DNA from: Paenibacillus sp. SYP-B3998
GTDB lineage: Bacteria; Bacillota; Bacilli; Paenibacillales; NBRC-103111
Assembly: GCF_010820665.1 (NCBI RefSeq)
Contig: NZ_JAAIKC010000006.1
Span: 243,193 to 307,192 of the forward strand
Direction of reading: 5' to 3'
DNA: 64,000 bases
A program made the translations under genes and the position numbers. This document shows, in pieces, positions 51,198 through 60,585 of the stretch; position 1 is the stretch's first letter, and every line of letters begins with the position of its first letter. A model generated the notes under the pieces. It did no database searches. It was given only the letters and a program-made list of their open reading frames with translations, and was not told the DNA's origin.

Positions 51198-51480
51198 CTA
51201 TAAGTGATAAAAACGCTTCTTGGCTATTGATAAGTCGATAATCCCAGCCATATAATTTAGCATTATCGTAAGATTTTCATTCATCTGATATAACGTTCGG
51301 AATGCATCATCTGCCATTGCACTTTGATGGATAGAAGGATGTAACAAGTATCCTTTTATATCCCCAGCAGGATTTTTGAGATACTCTTTAAAAACACGAT
51401 GATTACCATCAATGCAAAATTTTTCGAGAGTTGGCTCAAAGTCAATGACGATAATCGGCTCGTGGCTCTCGGCTGGTGTT
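51198..51480 (-). pseudogene. 5'-truncated ParB/sulfiredoxin-like domain gene fragment
   Basis: The minus strand reads EPIIVIDFEPTLEKFCIDGNHRVFKEYL, then about 55 further residues to a stop at 51198-51200. The IDGNHRV motif is typical of ParB/Srx-like nucleotide-binding domains. No start codon is present before the frame is interrupted about 25 nt short of the first repeat at 51527. It is thus cut on the side that faces the CRISPR block, as the SprT-like gene is on the other side. Confidence 0.55.
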
Positions 51481-51526
51481 GATCGTGAAGTTCAATTGTA
51501 GTTGGCCACTTGCCGTTGATTAATGG

Positions 51527-51888
51527 GTTTCAATACAGCTACTGTTACGGTTAAAGCTTAGAGTTGCGACTCTTAAAAGGAGGTATGTAAGAGTTTCAAT
51601 ACAGCTACTGTTACGGTTAAAGGATTGTCAGACCTGCTGCTACGTTAGCTTTTGCAGGGTTTCAATACAGCTACTGTTACGGTTAAAGCGGTTTCTCTAA
51701 AGCGAGTGCATCGTTCGCTAAATAGTTTCAATACAGCTACTGTTACGGTTAAAGTAGCGATGGATTATTTTACGGGGGAAGGTCGCTTCCTAGTTTCAAT
51801 ACAGCTACTGTTACGGTTAAAGCAGAGGGATTGTTCCCAATCAAAGTCGCCCATCGTGGTTTCAATACAGCTACTGTTACGGTTAAAG
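51527..51888 (-). CRISPR. CRISPR block 3b, variant repeat, with leader
   Basis: Six perfect 30-nt variant repeats (51527, 51593, 51659, 51725, 51793, 51859) with 36-38 nt spacers. Compared with arrays 1 and 2, the core ACAC-CTA-GTGT is replaced by ACAG-CTA-CTGT, so both stem sides changed together. Minus-strand transcription from the leader at 51889. The leader-distal end lacks a degenerate terminal repeat, consistent with having been separated from block 3a. Confidence 0.96.
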
Positions 51889-52076
51889 GGCAGTAAAATC
51901 AAGGTTTTCCAAATAGCCATATTCAAATAATACTACAGCCACAAGTCTTTGGCCAATTTTTCCCAACCGAATACAGGTTTTCAGGTTATCCCACAAAAAA
52001 TAGCCTTAAAGCCATACGGCTCTAAGGCTAACGCCATTATCCAACTCGAAGACGGTTGGGAAAAAATCTTCCTGCT
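51889..52076 (-). promoter_or_regulatory. CRISPR leader 3
   Basis: A diverged version of leaders 1 and 2: it opens GGCAGTAAAATCAAG, keeps the -10 TATTAT (51932-51927) with a weak TTGGCC -35 at 18 nt, and keeps the exact inverted arms TTTTTCCCAACCG (51957-51969) and CGGTTGGGAAAAA (52053-52065) although the sequence between them is largely different. Confidence 0.8.
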
Positions 52077-52106
52077 CTCTACTTTATACCTTTTCTCCCA
52101 CCTACC

Positions 52107-52898
52107 TCACTGCAATCCAAAAAACGATTTCGCCGTGCGCGTCGTTACCTCCGCCACTTCCTCTGGAGCTTTCCCAAGACACGCCGCAATTGACTTGGCG
52201 ATGTGAGGAAGGAAAGCTGGTTCATTCCGTCCCTCCTGCGGCTTTACAGCTAAGTCCCGAGGCGTCAAAAACGGAGCATCCGTTTCAATCATTAGGCGAT
52301 CCAGTGGAACTCGCTTCACCAGCTCCCGCAGATGCTTGCCCCTGCGCTCATCACAAATCCAACCCGTGATACCGATATAAAATCCCATGCTCAGGTATAC
52401 ATGCAGCTCTTGCAATGAACCCGTGAAGCAATGCACAACGGCCCTACTCATCTTCCCTGCGTAAGGCTTCAGCATGCGAACGAAGTCAACGTGCGCTTCG
52501 CGTTCATGCAAAAAGAGCGGCAATTGCAGCTCGCAAGCAAGCTGAATCTGTTCATCGAACCACTTCCGCTGCACATCGCGTGGGGAGAAGTCCCTGTTAT
52601 AATCAAGCCCGCATTCTCCGATGGCAACCACTTGGGATAGTGCGGCCAATCTGCGGAGTTTCTCTATCGTTTGAGGTGTGCAATTCTTTGTATCATGCGG
52701 ATGAACACCTGCTGTTGCAAATAATTTCCCTGGAAATTGCCCTGCATAGCGGGCGGACTCTTCACTGTTCCTTAAACTAGTCCCTGTCAAAATCAGTGGG
52801 GAAACCCCTTCATTTTCTGCCCGTATGACAACTGCTTCACGATCCTGTTGAAAGGAACGATGCATCAAGTTAACTCCAATATCAATGAATTGTGTCAT
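52107..52898 (-). CDS. TatD-family metal-dependent hydrolase
   Basis: A 263-residue TIM-barrel amidohydrolase. Metal-site motifs: FIDIGVNLMHRSF, TAGVHPHDTKN, IGECGLDYNR, LFLHEREAH, VVHCFTG and ETDAPFLTPRD. TatD enzymes are 3'-5' exonucleases acting on DNA or RNA ends. The stop of kptA overlaps its start by 4 nt, so it is translated with the RNA-repair genes upstream; a role in trimming damaged RNA is possible. Confidence 0.93.
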   Translation of the reverse strand: MTQFIDIGVNLMHRSFQQDREAVVIRAENEGVSPLILTGTSLRNSEESARYAGQFPGKLFATAGVHPHDTKNCTPQTIEKLRRLAALSQVVAIGECGLDYNRDFSPRDVQRKWFDEQIQLACELQLPLFLHEREAHVDFVRMLKPYAGKMSRAVVHCFTGSLQELHVYLSMGFYIGITGWICDERRGKHLRELVKRVPLDRLMIETDAPFLTPRDLAVKPQEGRNEPAFLPHIAKSIAACLGKAPEEVAEVTTRTAKSFFGLQ

Positions 52899-53473
52899 TC
52901 TCGCTCCTCCTTTCCTTCCGTTCCTTCATTAAGACGGCAGCACTCCGCAGGAATGCCATCTGCAAGCCAAACTTCATTACCTGCGTAGTAAAAGGTTACC
53001 CCCATACTTGCCGCCTTTAACGTATCAACGGTCAAAATAACCAGCTCGCCCCTCCGCTTTCCGGCAAGGGTGGCGAAGTGAAGCCCTTCCGACAAGTGGA
53101 CGTACTGACGCTGCATCGAACGGAGTCCTTCTTTTAAAATAACAGGCGCCGCATTAGCATTCGTCCCATGGTATAGACTAGCAGGCGGGACAGCAGCTGG
53201 ATAGCTGACTTTGTCATGACTATGCCCGTATCGAGCACGAATCCGATCACCCCGAATTTCAAAACGCTGCTTCTCGCATGCTTCAACAACCTGTTCAACA
53301 TCTTCTACTGACAGCTTTGACCATTTCGGCTGCGCTCGAAGAACGCTCATCAACGCATTCAACGTACAAGACCCATCAACTGGATCTAATTTCAATCCGA
53401 ATTGGTGCGGGGAATGCCTCAATATTTTACTCATCAGCTTACTTAAACTCGTTTGTAAGTTATCATTTAACAC
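52895..53473 (-). CDS. kptA: RNA 2'-phosphotransferase (KptA/Tpt1)
   Basis: A 192-residue Tpt1 homologue. Motifs: LSKLMSKILRHSPHQFGLKLD, ADGSC-like PVDGSCTLNAL, RYGHSH, LYHGTNANAAPVILKEGL, YVHLS and GKRRGELVILTVD. The enzyme removes a 2'-phosphate from RNA using NAD+, as after plant/fungal-type ligation. I choose GTG 53473 (AGGAAG 8 nt upstream) rather than the GTG at 53482. Its linkage to rtcB and an AAA+ ATPase points to RNA end repair. Confidence 0.92.
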   Translation of the reverse strand: MLNDNLQTSLSKLMSKILRHSPHQFGLKLDPVDGSCTLNALMSVLRAQPKWSKLSVEDVEQVVEACEKQRFEIRGDRIRARYGHSHDKVSYPAAVPPASLYHGTNANAAPVILKEGLRSMQRQYVHLSEGLHFATLAGKRRGELVILTVDTLKAASMGVTFYYAGNEVWLADGIPAECCRLNEGTEGKEERE

Positions 53474-53520
53474 GTAAACCACTTCCTAAAATCTCAAATT
53501 TATAAATAATCCTTATCTTT

Positions 53521-54834
53521 TCAGCCTGCCAAAAATCCAACCCGCATCTCCGTATCCTCTTTCATCCAAGACAGTGTCTGCCCTTTGTCTAAATCAGTCT
53601 TCATCGTTTTGACTAGGCTCTCTATATTCACTGCTTGCTCATAATGCCACTCTAGGACGGCTGACACATAAAGCTCGTTCAATTGGGCAAAAGTAAAGCC
53701 TCCCGTAAGCTTCGCCGTTACTTTAACCAGATCCTCAGTCAAAAACTTATTCAGCCCTTTTTGCTTTAAATAGGTTAGTCTTAGCTCCGTATCTGGCAGC
53801 TTAATCTCGTAGGCACGATCAAATCTGCCTGCCCGATTCATTAATGCGGGGTCAATTTTTTCTGGATAGTTCGTCGTTCCAATCATGAAAATGCCCTCTT
53901 TGGAGGTCGCCCCGTCCAAAATGTTCAGAAAATAAGAACGCGCTCGCTCTGGCATGGAATCGATATCCTCTATGACGAGAATCATCGGGGCCATATTCGC
54001 CGCAGCCTGGAAAACCTCCTGAATCGAATCACTGCATGTATGCTCTGTAATTTGCCAATAAGCCACGGGTGCCTTGACACTGCCGGCAATCGATTTAACA
54101 AGTGTAGTTTTCCCGTTTCCTGGCTTGCCATAGAGCAGTATCCCTCTTTTATAAGGGATTTGATATTCCTGGAAAAAGCTCCGATCTTCCGCGAAAAACT
54201 GATCAATCGAACGATAAATCGTTGTTTTCACATCATCCTTCATGATAACTTCCGTTCGCTCTACCATTCTGGTGATCGGAGACAACTCCTTGTGCATACC
54301 ATGTGGCCCATCGGTAAATACCGTTACTTGACGACGATCTAGATCACGGCGGCGCTGGCGAGATTCCTCCAAAAATTGCAACAAACTAGCGTCATTCACA
54401 GCGAAGACGAAATCCTCTAGTCCGATTCCGTTCCAACGAAATATAGGAACTCTGGCTAACGCAATCCCCCACTGGGGATAAGCAAAAACGTTATTCCTTA
54501 GCGCAGGAAAGGTCCGGTACGATGATGCTTCACTATCCCCTTCGATGGCAAAAGCCATCGATTCCATATGATCAAAGATACGAGTTACAAGCTCAACTCG
54601 GTTATCGCCAACCTTGACATCCTGCTCCAGCAGTTCCCAATAATCTTCTTTCCCGTCTCCGCTTACATAAGGCTCGAAATGCTGTCCGTATCGCGCTTGG
54701 AGCTGCTTCTGAATCTGCTCCAACACGTAGGCATAATCCGCAAATGTGCTCAAAGAACGCTCATCCGCTTTAGCGGAGACGGCAATTGCCGTTTGTTCAT
54801 ATAAATAGTCAACCTTCTTATCCATCATCTTCAT
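53521..54834 (-). CDS. AAA+ ATPase of RNA-repair operon
   Basis: A 437-residue protein with an N-terminal region of unknown type (about 1-180) and a C-terminal AAA+ module: Walker A GKPGNGKTTLVKS, Walker B MILVIEDIDSM, second region of homology GTTNYPEKIDPALMNRAGRFD with arginine fingers. It resembles BCS1/FtsH-like remodelers. The ATG at 54834 overlaps the rtcB stop (ATGA), so it is translationally coupled to rtcB. A role in remodelling damaged RNA-protein complexes is suggested by context only. Confidence 0.85.
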   Translation of the reverse strand: MKMMDKKVDYLYEQTAIAVSAKADERSLSTFADYAYVLEQIQKQLQARYGQHFEPYVSGDGKEDYWELLEQDVKVGDNRVELVTRIFDHMESMAFAIEGDSEASSYRTFPALRNNVFAYPQWGIALARVPIFRWNGIGLEDFVFAVNDASLLQFLEESRQRRRDLDRRQVTVFTDGPHGMHKELSPITRMVERTEVIMKDDVKTTIYRSIDQFFAEDRSFFQEYQIPYKRGILLYGKPGNGKTTLVKSIAGSVKAPVAYWQITEHTCSDSIQEVFQAAANMAPMILVIEDIDSMPERARSYFLNILDGATSKEGIFMIGTTNYPEKIDPALMNRAGRFDRAYEIKLPDTELRLTYLKQKGLNKFLTEDLVKVTAKLTGGFTFAQLNELYVSAVLEWHYEQAVNIESLVKTMKTDLDKGQTLSWMKEDTEMRVGFLAG

Positions 54835-56258
54835 TTGGCACCTTTTACTGTCGCCAGTGGCTTGCATTTCGCTACAACACGGGCTAAGCCTGCGCCGACA
54901 ACACTTTCTATAATTTGATCTACATCTTTGTAGGCTTGGGGCGACTCATCCAGAATCGATTCCAATGACCTTTGATTTACGACGATTTCCTCATCCGTCC
55001 CAACCTTCATCGAAGCGGAGAACTCATCCAACGTAATGAGCCTCTTGGAAGCGCTGCGTGAACGAATTCGTCCGGCTCCATGACAGATAGAATGGAAGTT
55101 AGCCTTTCCTCCCGGGGCGCCTACCATAATATAAGAGGCAGTTCCCATCGAACCTGGAATAAGCGCCGGATGACCCGTCTGTCTGTAAGGCTCTGGATTG
55201 TCGGGATGGTTCGCTGGAAGCGACCTTGTGGCTCCTTTGCGATGGACAAAATAGGATTGACCCTCATGCTGCTCCTCCCATGCATAGTTGTGCATGAGAT
55301 CATACAGCGTAGTCATTTCGAATTTGGACCCAAAAATATCCTTGCCTGCTTCCCGAATCGCATAAGCAATAAGATGCCGATTTACAACCGCATAATTCAA
55401 GGCCGAATACATCAGATTTACGTAGTTCTGGGCCAGCGGATGAGCAAGCGGAGCGAACTGCAGCTTGGGATCAGCGGTACCCAGTCCCTCAGCTCGCATC
55501 ACCTTTGCCATATCACTACTGCAATATTGACTTACGGAGCCTCCCCAAGCGCGTGACCCAGTGTGAATCATGACGACCACTTGGCCGTCGAATAGGCCCC
55601 AGGCTTCTGCAATCTCGCGGTTCTCATCCACAATTTCTATCGCCTGAATTTCTGCAAAATGGTTCCCATTTCCTAGTGTTCCTAACTGACGGTGTGAGCG
55701 ATGCCAGATTTTCTCTGGAAATCGATTCAGCACATTTTCGTCAAGAGTGAACTTGCTGCGTTCCACATGGGTGAGTGAAGTTGCCTTGCGCGGTGTATAG
55801 CCGTCTGGTATATACTTTTTCGGTAAACCATGCAACCCCTTGGTCACTACATGCTCCAACCGAATATCAGAGAAATGCCCTCGCGCATGATCTTCTACCG
55901 GCAAATATTTCTCTATGGCTCTCACTAGCTTGCGGCGCAATTTCACGTCCTTGAGCTCATCTTTATGCACATTGGTCATATGAACTCTCATCCCGCAGCC
56001 AATATCGCTGCCAACAATGGAAGGCGACACATAGCCGTCTTCTGTATTCCACACAGCTGTCGTTCCAATGCAGGTTCCTATGCCGACATGGACGTCTGGG
56101 GTGTAGCTCATATACACCTGATTAGGAATCTGCAAATTGTTATTGGCCATCTCAAACACTTTATAATCCAAATCTCTAAACAGGGTAGGCCCTGCGTACA
56201 CATGCACAACGCCCGATGGGAGTTGCACCTGCTGATAATAGGTTTCGTTTTCGTTCAT
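54831..56258 (-). CDS. rtcB: RNA-splicing ligase RtcB (copy 1)
   Basis: A 475-residue 3'-phosphate/5'-OH RNA ligase. Metal and GMP site motifs: SDIGCGMRVH (Asp85, Cys88), GNHFAEIQ, MIHTGSRAWG and ICHGAGRIRSR with the guanylylated His. It joins broken RNA carrying 2',3'-cyclic phosphate or 3'-phosphate ends. It is followed by the coupled AAA+ gene and preceded by a nucleotidyltransferase gene, 15 nt upstream. A second rtcB lies 2.7 kb away. Confidence 0.96.
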   Translation of the reverse strand: MNENETYYQQVQLPSGVVHVYAGPTLFRDLDYKVFEMANNNLQIPNQVYMSYTPDVHVGIGTCIGTTAVWNTEDGYVSPSIVGSDIGCGMRVHMTNVHKDELKDVKLRRKLVRAIEKYLPVEDHARGHFSDIRLEHVVTKGLHGLPKKYIPDGYTPRKATSLTHVERSKFTLDENVLNRFPEKIWHRSHRQLGTLGNGNHFAEIQAIEIVDENREIAEAWGLFDGQVVVMIHTGSRAWGGSVSQYCSSDMAKVMRAEGLGTADPKLQFAPLAHPLAQNYVNLMYSALNYAVVNRHLIAYAIREAGKDIFGSKFEMTTLYDLMHNYAWEEQHEGQSYFVHRKGATRSLPANHPDNPEPYRQTGHPALIPGSMGTASYIMVGAPGGKANFHSICHGAGRIRSRSASKRLITLDEFSASMKVGTDEEIVVNQRSLESILDESPQAYKDVDQIIESVVGAGLARVVAKCKPLATVKGAK

Positions 56259-56273
56259 GTCTGACTTTCCTCT

Positions 56274-57056
56274 CTATGAACCCCAAACCTCCCTTAACGC
56301 CTCGCGGAATAAAGCATCTAATGCTGCATCCTGCTTCTCTTCTGAGGCAGGGACTTGTTTAGCGGTTTCTTCAAAATAAGCAATTTGTCGCTCTAAAAAA
56401 TCGTTAATCTCTATTATTTTCGGCTCTAAGTCCAATTCGACGCCGGCCTTCTTACGCACTAACAAGGTGTAAATCTCTTGTTTCAATCTCGATGCTGGAA
56501 CCATTGCTTCCACCAGCTCTTCGAAATCCATCGGCGGCATGCTGCCTTTCTCCTCGATCCACTGACAGGCTAGCACCGGACGCAGCACATAAAAGTACTT
56601 CTTAATCTTCACGTAGTCACCTTGCAAATATTCGTGAAAGTTACCTTTTGCCATATGCAGATAGTGGTACATACTGGATCGCGGTGAAAAGGTTAATGGC
56701 GACATCTGACGAATTCGTTCGGTCGCCTCATATTGTTCCACATACTTAATTGGGGATTGCAGCCATTCGAGCAACGGCGGATTCGATTTGCGAAAAAGAT
56801 TTAAAGCCTTCTTCAAATCCCAACCGTTGATATCCAACTGATCGCTGATCGGACACTCGATGACATCTCTTTGAGTAAAAATGGATAAATACCAATCCAC
56901 GGGTCTTACATAGATAAATCTCACATCATAATCACTATCCTTCGAAGGAAATCCCCAAGCTCGGCTTCCTGATTCACAGGCATACAAAATTCGAACGTTT
57001 TCATCCGTTTCGATCCGTTTTAATTCTTCTTTTATTTTTTTCAACTCTACTGGCAT
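56274..57056 (-). CDS. Nucleotidyltransferase-fold protein (YcgL/DUF4 type)
   Basis: A 260-residue protein whose N-terminal domain has the Pol-beta-type motif ESGSRAWGFPSKDSDYDVRFIY (GS...DxD), followed by a helical C-terminal part. Members related to YcgL often accompany RtcB. I start at ATG 57056 (MPVELKKIKEEL) with AAAGGGTGAG upstream; the frame opens at 57128. It could add nucleotides to RNA 3' ends or modify a protein; the substrate is unknown. Confidence 0.85.
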   Translation of the reverse strand: MPVELKKIKEELKRIETDENVRILYACESGSRAWGFPSKDSDYDVRFIYVRPVDWYLSIFTQRDVIECPISDQLDINGWDLKKALNLFRKSNPPLLEWLQSPIKYVEQYEATERIRQMSPLTFSPRSSMYHYLHMAKGNFHEYLQGDYVKIKKYFYVLRPVLACQWIEEKGSMPPMDFEELVEAMVPASRLKQEIYTLLVRKKAGVELDLEPKIIEINDFLERQIAYFEETAKQVPASEEKQDAALDALFREALREVWGS

Positions 57057-57358
57057 GGGTCTCACCCTTTCTGTTGCTAAATAAGAATGCAAAAAAACCA
57101 TAGACCAACATCGTCCATGGCTGCACATGTAAACTTCAATAAGGCTAATTAATCATACCTTCGTATACGTTACAAGACCGGCTGAGACCGACGGAATACA
57201 TCTTTTTCAATTGTCAGGTTGTTAGTTAAACGGCGAATCATATCCATCGGCCCCCTTTCCATTCATTTACAAACATCATACGATCCATACCCCGTGACTG
57301 TCAATCCACTTGGACCGGAAAGATTAATTATATGAATCATACCCATTAAAAAGATTTA

Positions 57359-58474
57359 TCAGTTTTTGCCCGTTACCTTATCCCCAAGGAGCGAATTTAA
57401 CTGCTCCAATAGGTTACCGCCACCGTTAAAAGAAATCGTTCCTATTTTGTCGCAGATCTTCTCAAGGAACTCAAGCTCCTTCAAGCGATAAAGCGTCTGA
57501 TTCTCGTCCATGAGCTTAGCCGTGTTCATCAAGCTGCGCGCCGACGCAGTTTCCTCGCGTCGTGTGATCAGATTGGCCTGCGCCTTTTTCTCGGCAAGCA
57601 GAACCGTATTGAGAATATCCTTGATGTCACCAGGCAGGATGATGTCTTTCACACCGGCAGCTATGAACTGGACACCGTATTCTTGGCTCTTCTCATTTAG
57701 ACGCGAGAGCACATAGGCAGCGATTTCCTGCTTCATTTTCAGCAAGTCATCCAGCTTGAGGGTTCCTACATATTCCCGCAATATGAGTTGCAACTGGATA
57801 TGCATTTGCTCATCGAAGGATTTAATTTCAAGTGCCCGAAGCGGATTCAAAATGCGGTATTGGCACACAAAGTTGAGCCGCAGCGTCACTTTATCTTCAG
57901 TCATCATCTCTTGTCCCGTCAGGTCCATCTGCTGTTGGCGCAGATCCACGGTTTTCACCGTGACGGCAGTCGGTCCTCGCCAGAAATAGTACTTGCCTGG
58001 TCCAAGCTCCTTCTGTTTCACATGGTTGTAAAAGAGCACGCCGGACTCATGATTCGCAACATCAAATGTTTGATAAGTCGAAGCTAACTTCGCCAGCACT
58101 GCGCGATCGATTTCTGCAGGCAGCTCAGGATTTCGAATATCTACATGAAGAAATGTATGCTTTTTCAACCGATTCCAAAAAGCATGACTCCCTGCCATCA
58201 AAAGTGAAACGAACTTGCCATCTTCATAGTGTAGAACATATTCATGGTCTGGAACCTGAACAACATCGAGCTCCTCTACAAGCTGATCGTCGTGTAAAAA
58301 CAGTTGCAAATCTTTGCCCGGAACGGAGAAAGGCTTGGATATATTCAGCATGACAACCGTATCCTCGAAAAAACGCGATTTCCGGTATGTCCCCGGTTGT
58401 AAAAGCTTGGCATAGCTGCCTTTACGAAAAAGCAAGCCTCGCTCATCTGCTTGGATCGTTATTTTTTTAAACAT
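57359..58474 (-). CDS. Slipin / SPFH (band 7) domain protein
   Basis: A 371-residue protein with an unusual N-terminal extension (about 1-150) and a stomatin-like SPFH domain (about 155-320: GVLFYNHVKQKELGPGKYYFWRGPTAVTVKTVDLRQQQ region), then a coiled C-terminus. No clear membrane helix precedes the SPFH domain. Slipins are frequent partners of RtcB in bacterial RNA-repair operons, where their role is undefined. GGAGG precedes the ATG. Confidence 0.85.
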   Translation of the reverse strand: MFKKITIQADERGLLFRKGSYAKLLQPGTYRKSRFFEDTVVMLNISKPFSVPGKDLQLFLHDDQLVEELDVVQVPDHEYVLHYEDGKFVSLLMAGSHAFWNRLKKHTFLHVDIRNPELPAEIDRAVLAKLASTYQTFDVANHESGVLFYNHVKQKELGPGKYYFWRGPTAVTVKTVDLRQQQMDLTGQEMMTEDKVTLRLNFVCQYRILNPLRALEIKSFDEQMHIQLQLILREYVGTLKLDDLLKMKQEIAAYVLSRLNEKSQEYGVQFIAAGVKDIILPGDIKDILNTVLLAEKKAQANLITRREETASARSLMNTAKLMDENQTLYRLKELEFLEKICDKIGTISFNGGGNLLEQLNSLLGDKVTGKN

Positions 58475-58779
58475 GTGAATCCTCCTTCATGAGTTGATCT
58501 TGTAAAATGGCGTCCTCCTACAGCTAGAGACGGAAACCTGCTTAAGAATCGAGGAAGTGAGCCTTCGAGATGGCTAATTCATGAAGCGAAGCACGAGCGA
58601 AATTACCGCTCTGCTGCTGTTCATTTCATTACCAGTGAGAGTCTCCCTTATTCGAATCGGTATCCACAGCTTGCAAAGTTCTGCTGCAGCGTGCTAAGAA
58701 AGCCACCGAAGACACCACCATAAGATCCGTTTAATTCATCAGTTTTTGCTCGAGTGGAAGTCGAGTGTTATACCATTAT
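58475..58779 (-). other. Long 5' region of slipin gene, possible structured leader
   Basis: About 300 nt upstream of the slipin start on the minus strand. Several stems are visible, e.g. GAGCG-GTAATTT-CGCTC near 58600-58612. No known riboswitch or T-box signature is recognisable. It joins a tRNA-like segment (58780-58850). Confidence 0.3.
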
Positions 58780-58850
58780 CGTTCAATACGATTGGGGAAT
58801 CGAACCCCTACAGGGAGAAATATGCCGAATGAGCTGTACAGTATACAAGC
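58780..58850 (-). ncRNA. tRNA-like motif (T-arm and D-arm signatures)
   Basis: On the minus strand a T-arm-like GGGG-TTCGATT-CCCC (58808-58794) contains the invariant GGTTCGATTCC sequence, and about 17 nt upstream AGCTCATTCGG (58835-58825) resembles a tRNA D-arm. There is no proper anticodon arm between them and no clear acceptor stem, so it is not a functional tRNA. tRNA-like modules occur in Y RNAs linked to RtcB operons; degenerate tRNA is the alternative. Confidence 0.35.
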
Positions 58851-58965
58851 ACATAGCATGTGCGAGCACTGCGGAACTGTTAGAAATCCCAGCCTAGGTA
58901 CACCCACTCATGCATAAATCCCAAATATATGATCAAACGTCTGTTGACGTCTATCAACGTTGCTT

Positions 58966-60384
58966 CTACACGCCTTTAATGACGGCCATTGGCTTACATA
59001 CGGCCACTACGTCTGCTAATGATGCCCCTACAACACTATCAATAATTTGATCGACATCCTTGTAGGCTTGCGGGCATTCATCCAGAATCGTTTGCAGCGA
59101 GCGGTGGTTCACCAAAATTTCATCATCCGTGCCTACTTTCAAGGACTGTTCAAATTGATCTACGGTAACTAGCTCTTTCGTTGCTTTGCGGGATCTTGCT
59201 CTTCCTGCGCCATGGCAAATGGAATAGAAGTTTTTGATTCCCTCTTCTCTTCCTACCATAATGTACGAGGAAGTACCCATTGATCCCGGAATTAATGCAG
59301 GATGGCCCGTTTCCTTATAGGCGGGTGTGTTCAGAAAATGTCCCGGCGGCAGCGCTCTTGTCGCTCCCTTCCGATGCACAAGCATCGGTTGATTGCGATG
59401 AAACTCTTTTAACGCATAGTTGTGCATCAAGTCGTAGAGTACCGGCATTTCTAACCCCGAGCCAAACACTTCTCTGAATGCTTCGCGAACGCCATACGCA
59501 ATCATATGCCTGTTGCTGACAGCGAAGTTCAATGCCGCATACATCAGGTTCAAATAGGTTTGCCCTTCTTCGCTGGCAATAGGCGCATAAATGAGATTGC
59601 GGTCTGGGTTCTCCACGCCCCAGTTATACATGGCTGACCGGAATACCTTCGTAAACTCCTGTCCCAGCATGGCGCCCCAAGCGCGTGATCCAGAATGGAT
59701 CATAACCACGACTTGACCATCGAATAATCCCCATTTGGCAGCAATGTCCTTCTGAGCGGCTTCAACTTCCAAGTACTGAATTTCGATAAAATGGTTTCCA
59801 CCGCCGAGTGTACCTAGTTGTCCATGGGCATACTTGAGAATTTTGGCAGGTAACTGTTCGAGATAGCTGCTCTCGAATTTGAAGGTGGACTCCTCAACGT
59901 GAGTGATCCATTGTTCATCAGGCACATAGCTTTCAGGTAGTCCTTTAAGTCCATGCTGGACCACACTCATCAAATCAATATCCATATAATGCGTATTCGT
60001 GCGCTCATTCGTTGGTACATATTTTTCAATTGCTTTAATTAATGCTCTTCGTACATCTTTATTTTGAATATCTCGCTTATGCAGAGGCGTTGTATGAACC
60101 CTCATTCCGCAGCCGATATCAGAACCAACAATGGAAGGTGAAACGAACCCGTCCTTCATATTCCATACTGCAGTTGTCCCTATGCACGTTCCAATACCTA
60201 CGTGTGCGTCAGGCGTATAGCTCATATATACATTGCGCGGAATGCGCAGATTGTTATTTGCCATTTCATAAACTTTAGCTTCAAAAGATTCAAATACTTG
60301 CGAGTTGGCGAAAACATGCAGTTGCCCATGTGACAATGCCACTTCGTGATGGTTACTTCCGTGTTGGATTGATTTCATTTCCAT
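58966..60384 (-). CDS. rtcB: RNA-splicing ligase RtcB (copy 2)
   Basis: A 472-residue RtcB paralogue with all motifs: GSDIGCGMRVH (Asp89, Cys92), GGGNHFIEIQ, MIHSGSRAWG, ICHGAGRARSRKA. It resembles copy 1 over its whole length but differs at many positions, indicating old duplication or separate acquisition. It is divergent from a WYL regulator, with a 200-nt shared promoter region, and is separated from the slipin by a long non-coding stretch. Confidence 0.95.
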   Translation of the reverse strand: MEMKSIQHGSNHHEVALSHGQLHVFANSQVFESFEAKVYEMANNNLRIPRNVYMSYTPDAHVGIGTCIGTTAVWNMKDGFVSPSIVGSDIGCGMRVHTTPLHKRDIQNKDVRRALIKAIEKYVPTNERTNTHYMDIDLMSVVQHGLKGLPESYVPDEQWITHVEESTFKFESSYLEQLPAKILKYAHGQLGTLGGGNHFIEIQYLEVEAAQKDIAAKWGLFDGQVVVMIHSGSRAWGAMLGQEFTKVFRSAMYNWGVENPDRNLIYAPIASEEGQTYLNLMYAALNFAVSNRHMIAYGVREAFREVFGSGLEMPVLYDLMHNYALKEFHRNQPMLVHRKGATRALPPGHFLNTPAYKETGHPALIPGSMGTSSYIMVGREEGIKNFYSICHGAGRARSRKATKELVTVDQFEQSLKVGTDDEILVNHRSLQTILDECPQAYKDVDQIIDSVVGASLADVVAVCKPMAVIKGV

Positions 60385-60585
60385 TGTTGAACCTCCAATA
60401 ACAATCTATTCTGCTGCGACTATTCGCAAGCTCATTACTCGTTTGTCTTACAAGTTCTATAATCGCAGCTTTGGGGACAAACGAACATGGCGAAAGTATG
60501 ACGACGTGCGAAAAGTTTTCCATTTTCTCCATCTTACACCCCTGTTACAATAGAAGAAGGTTGAATTGAACAGCGAGGGATTGAC

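Noticed and set aside
58780..58850. A functional tRNA gene
   Set aside because: There is no anticodon arm and no paired acceptor stem; only the T-arm and a D-arm-like stretch are visible.
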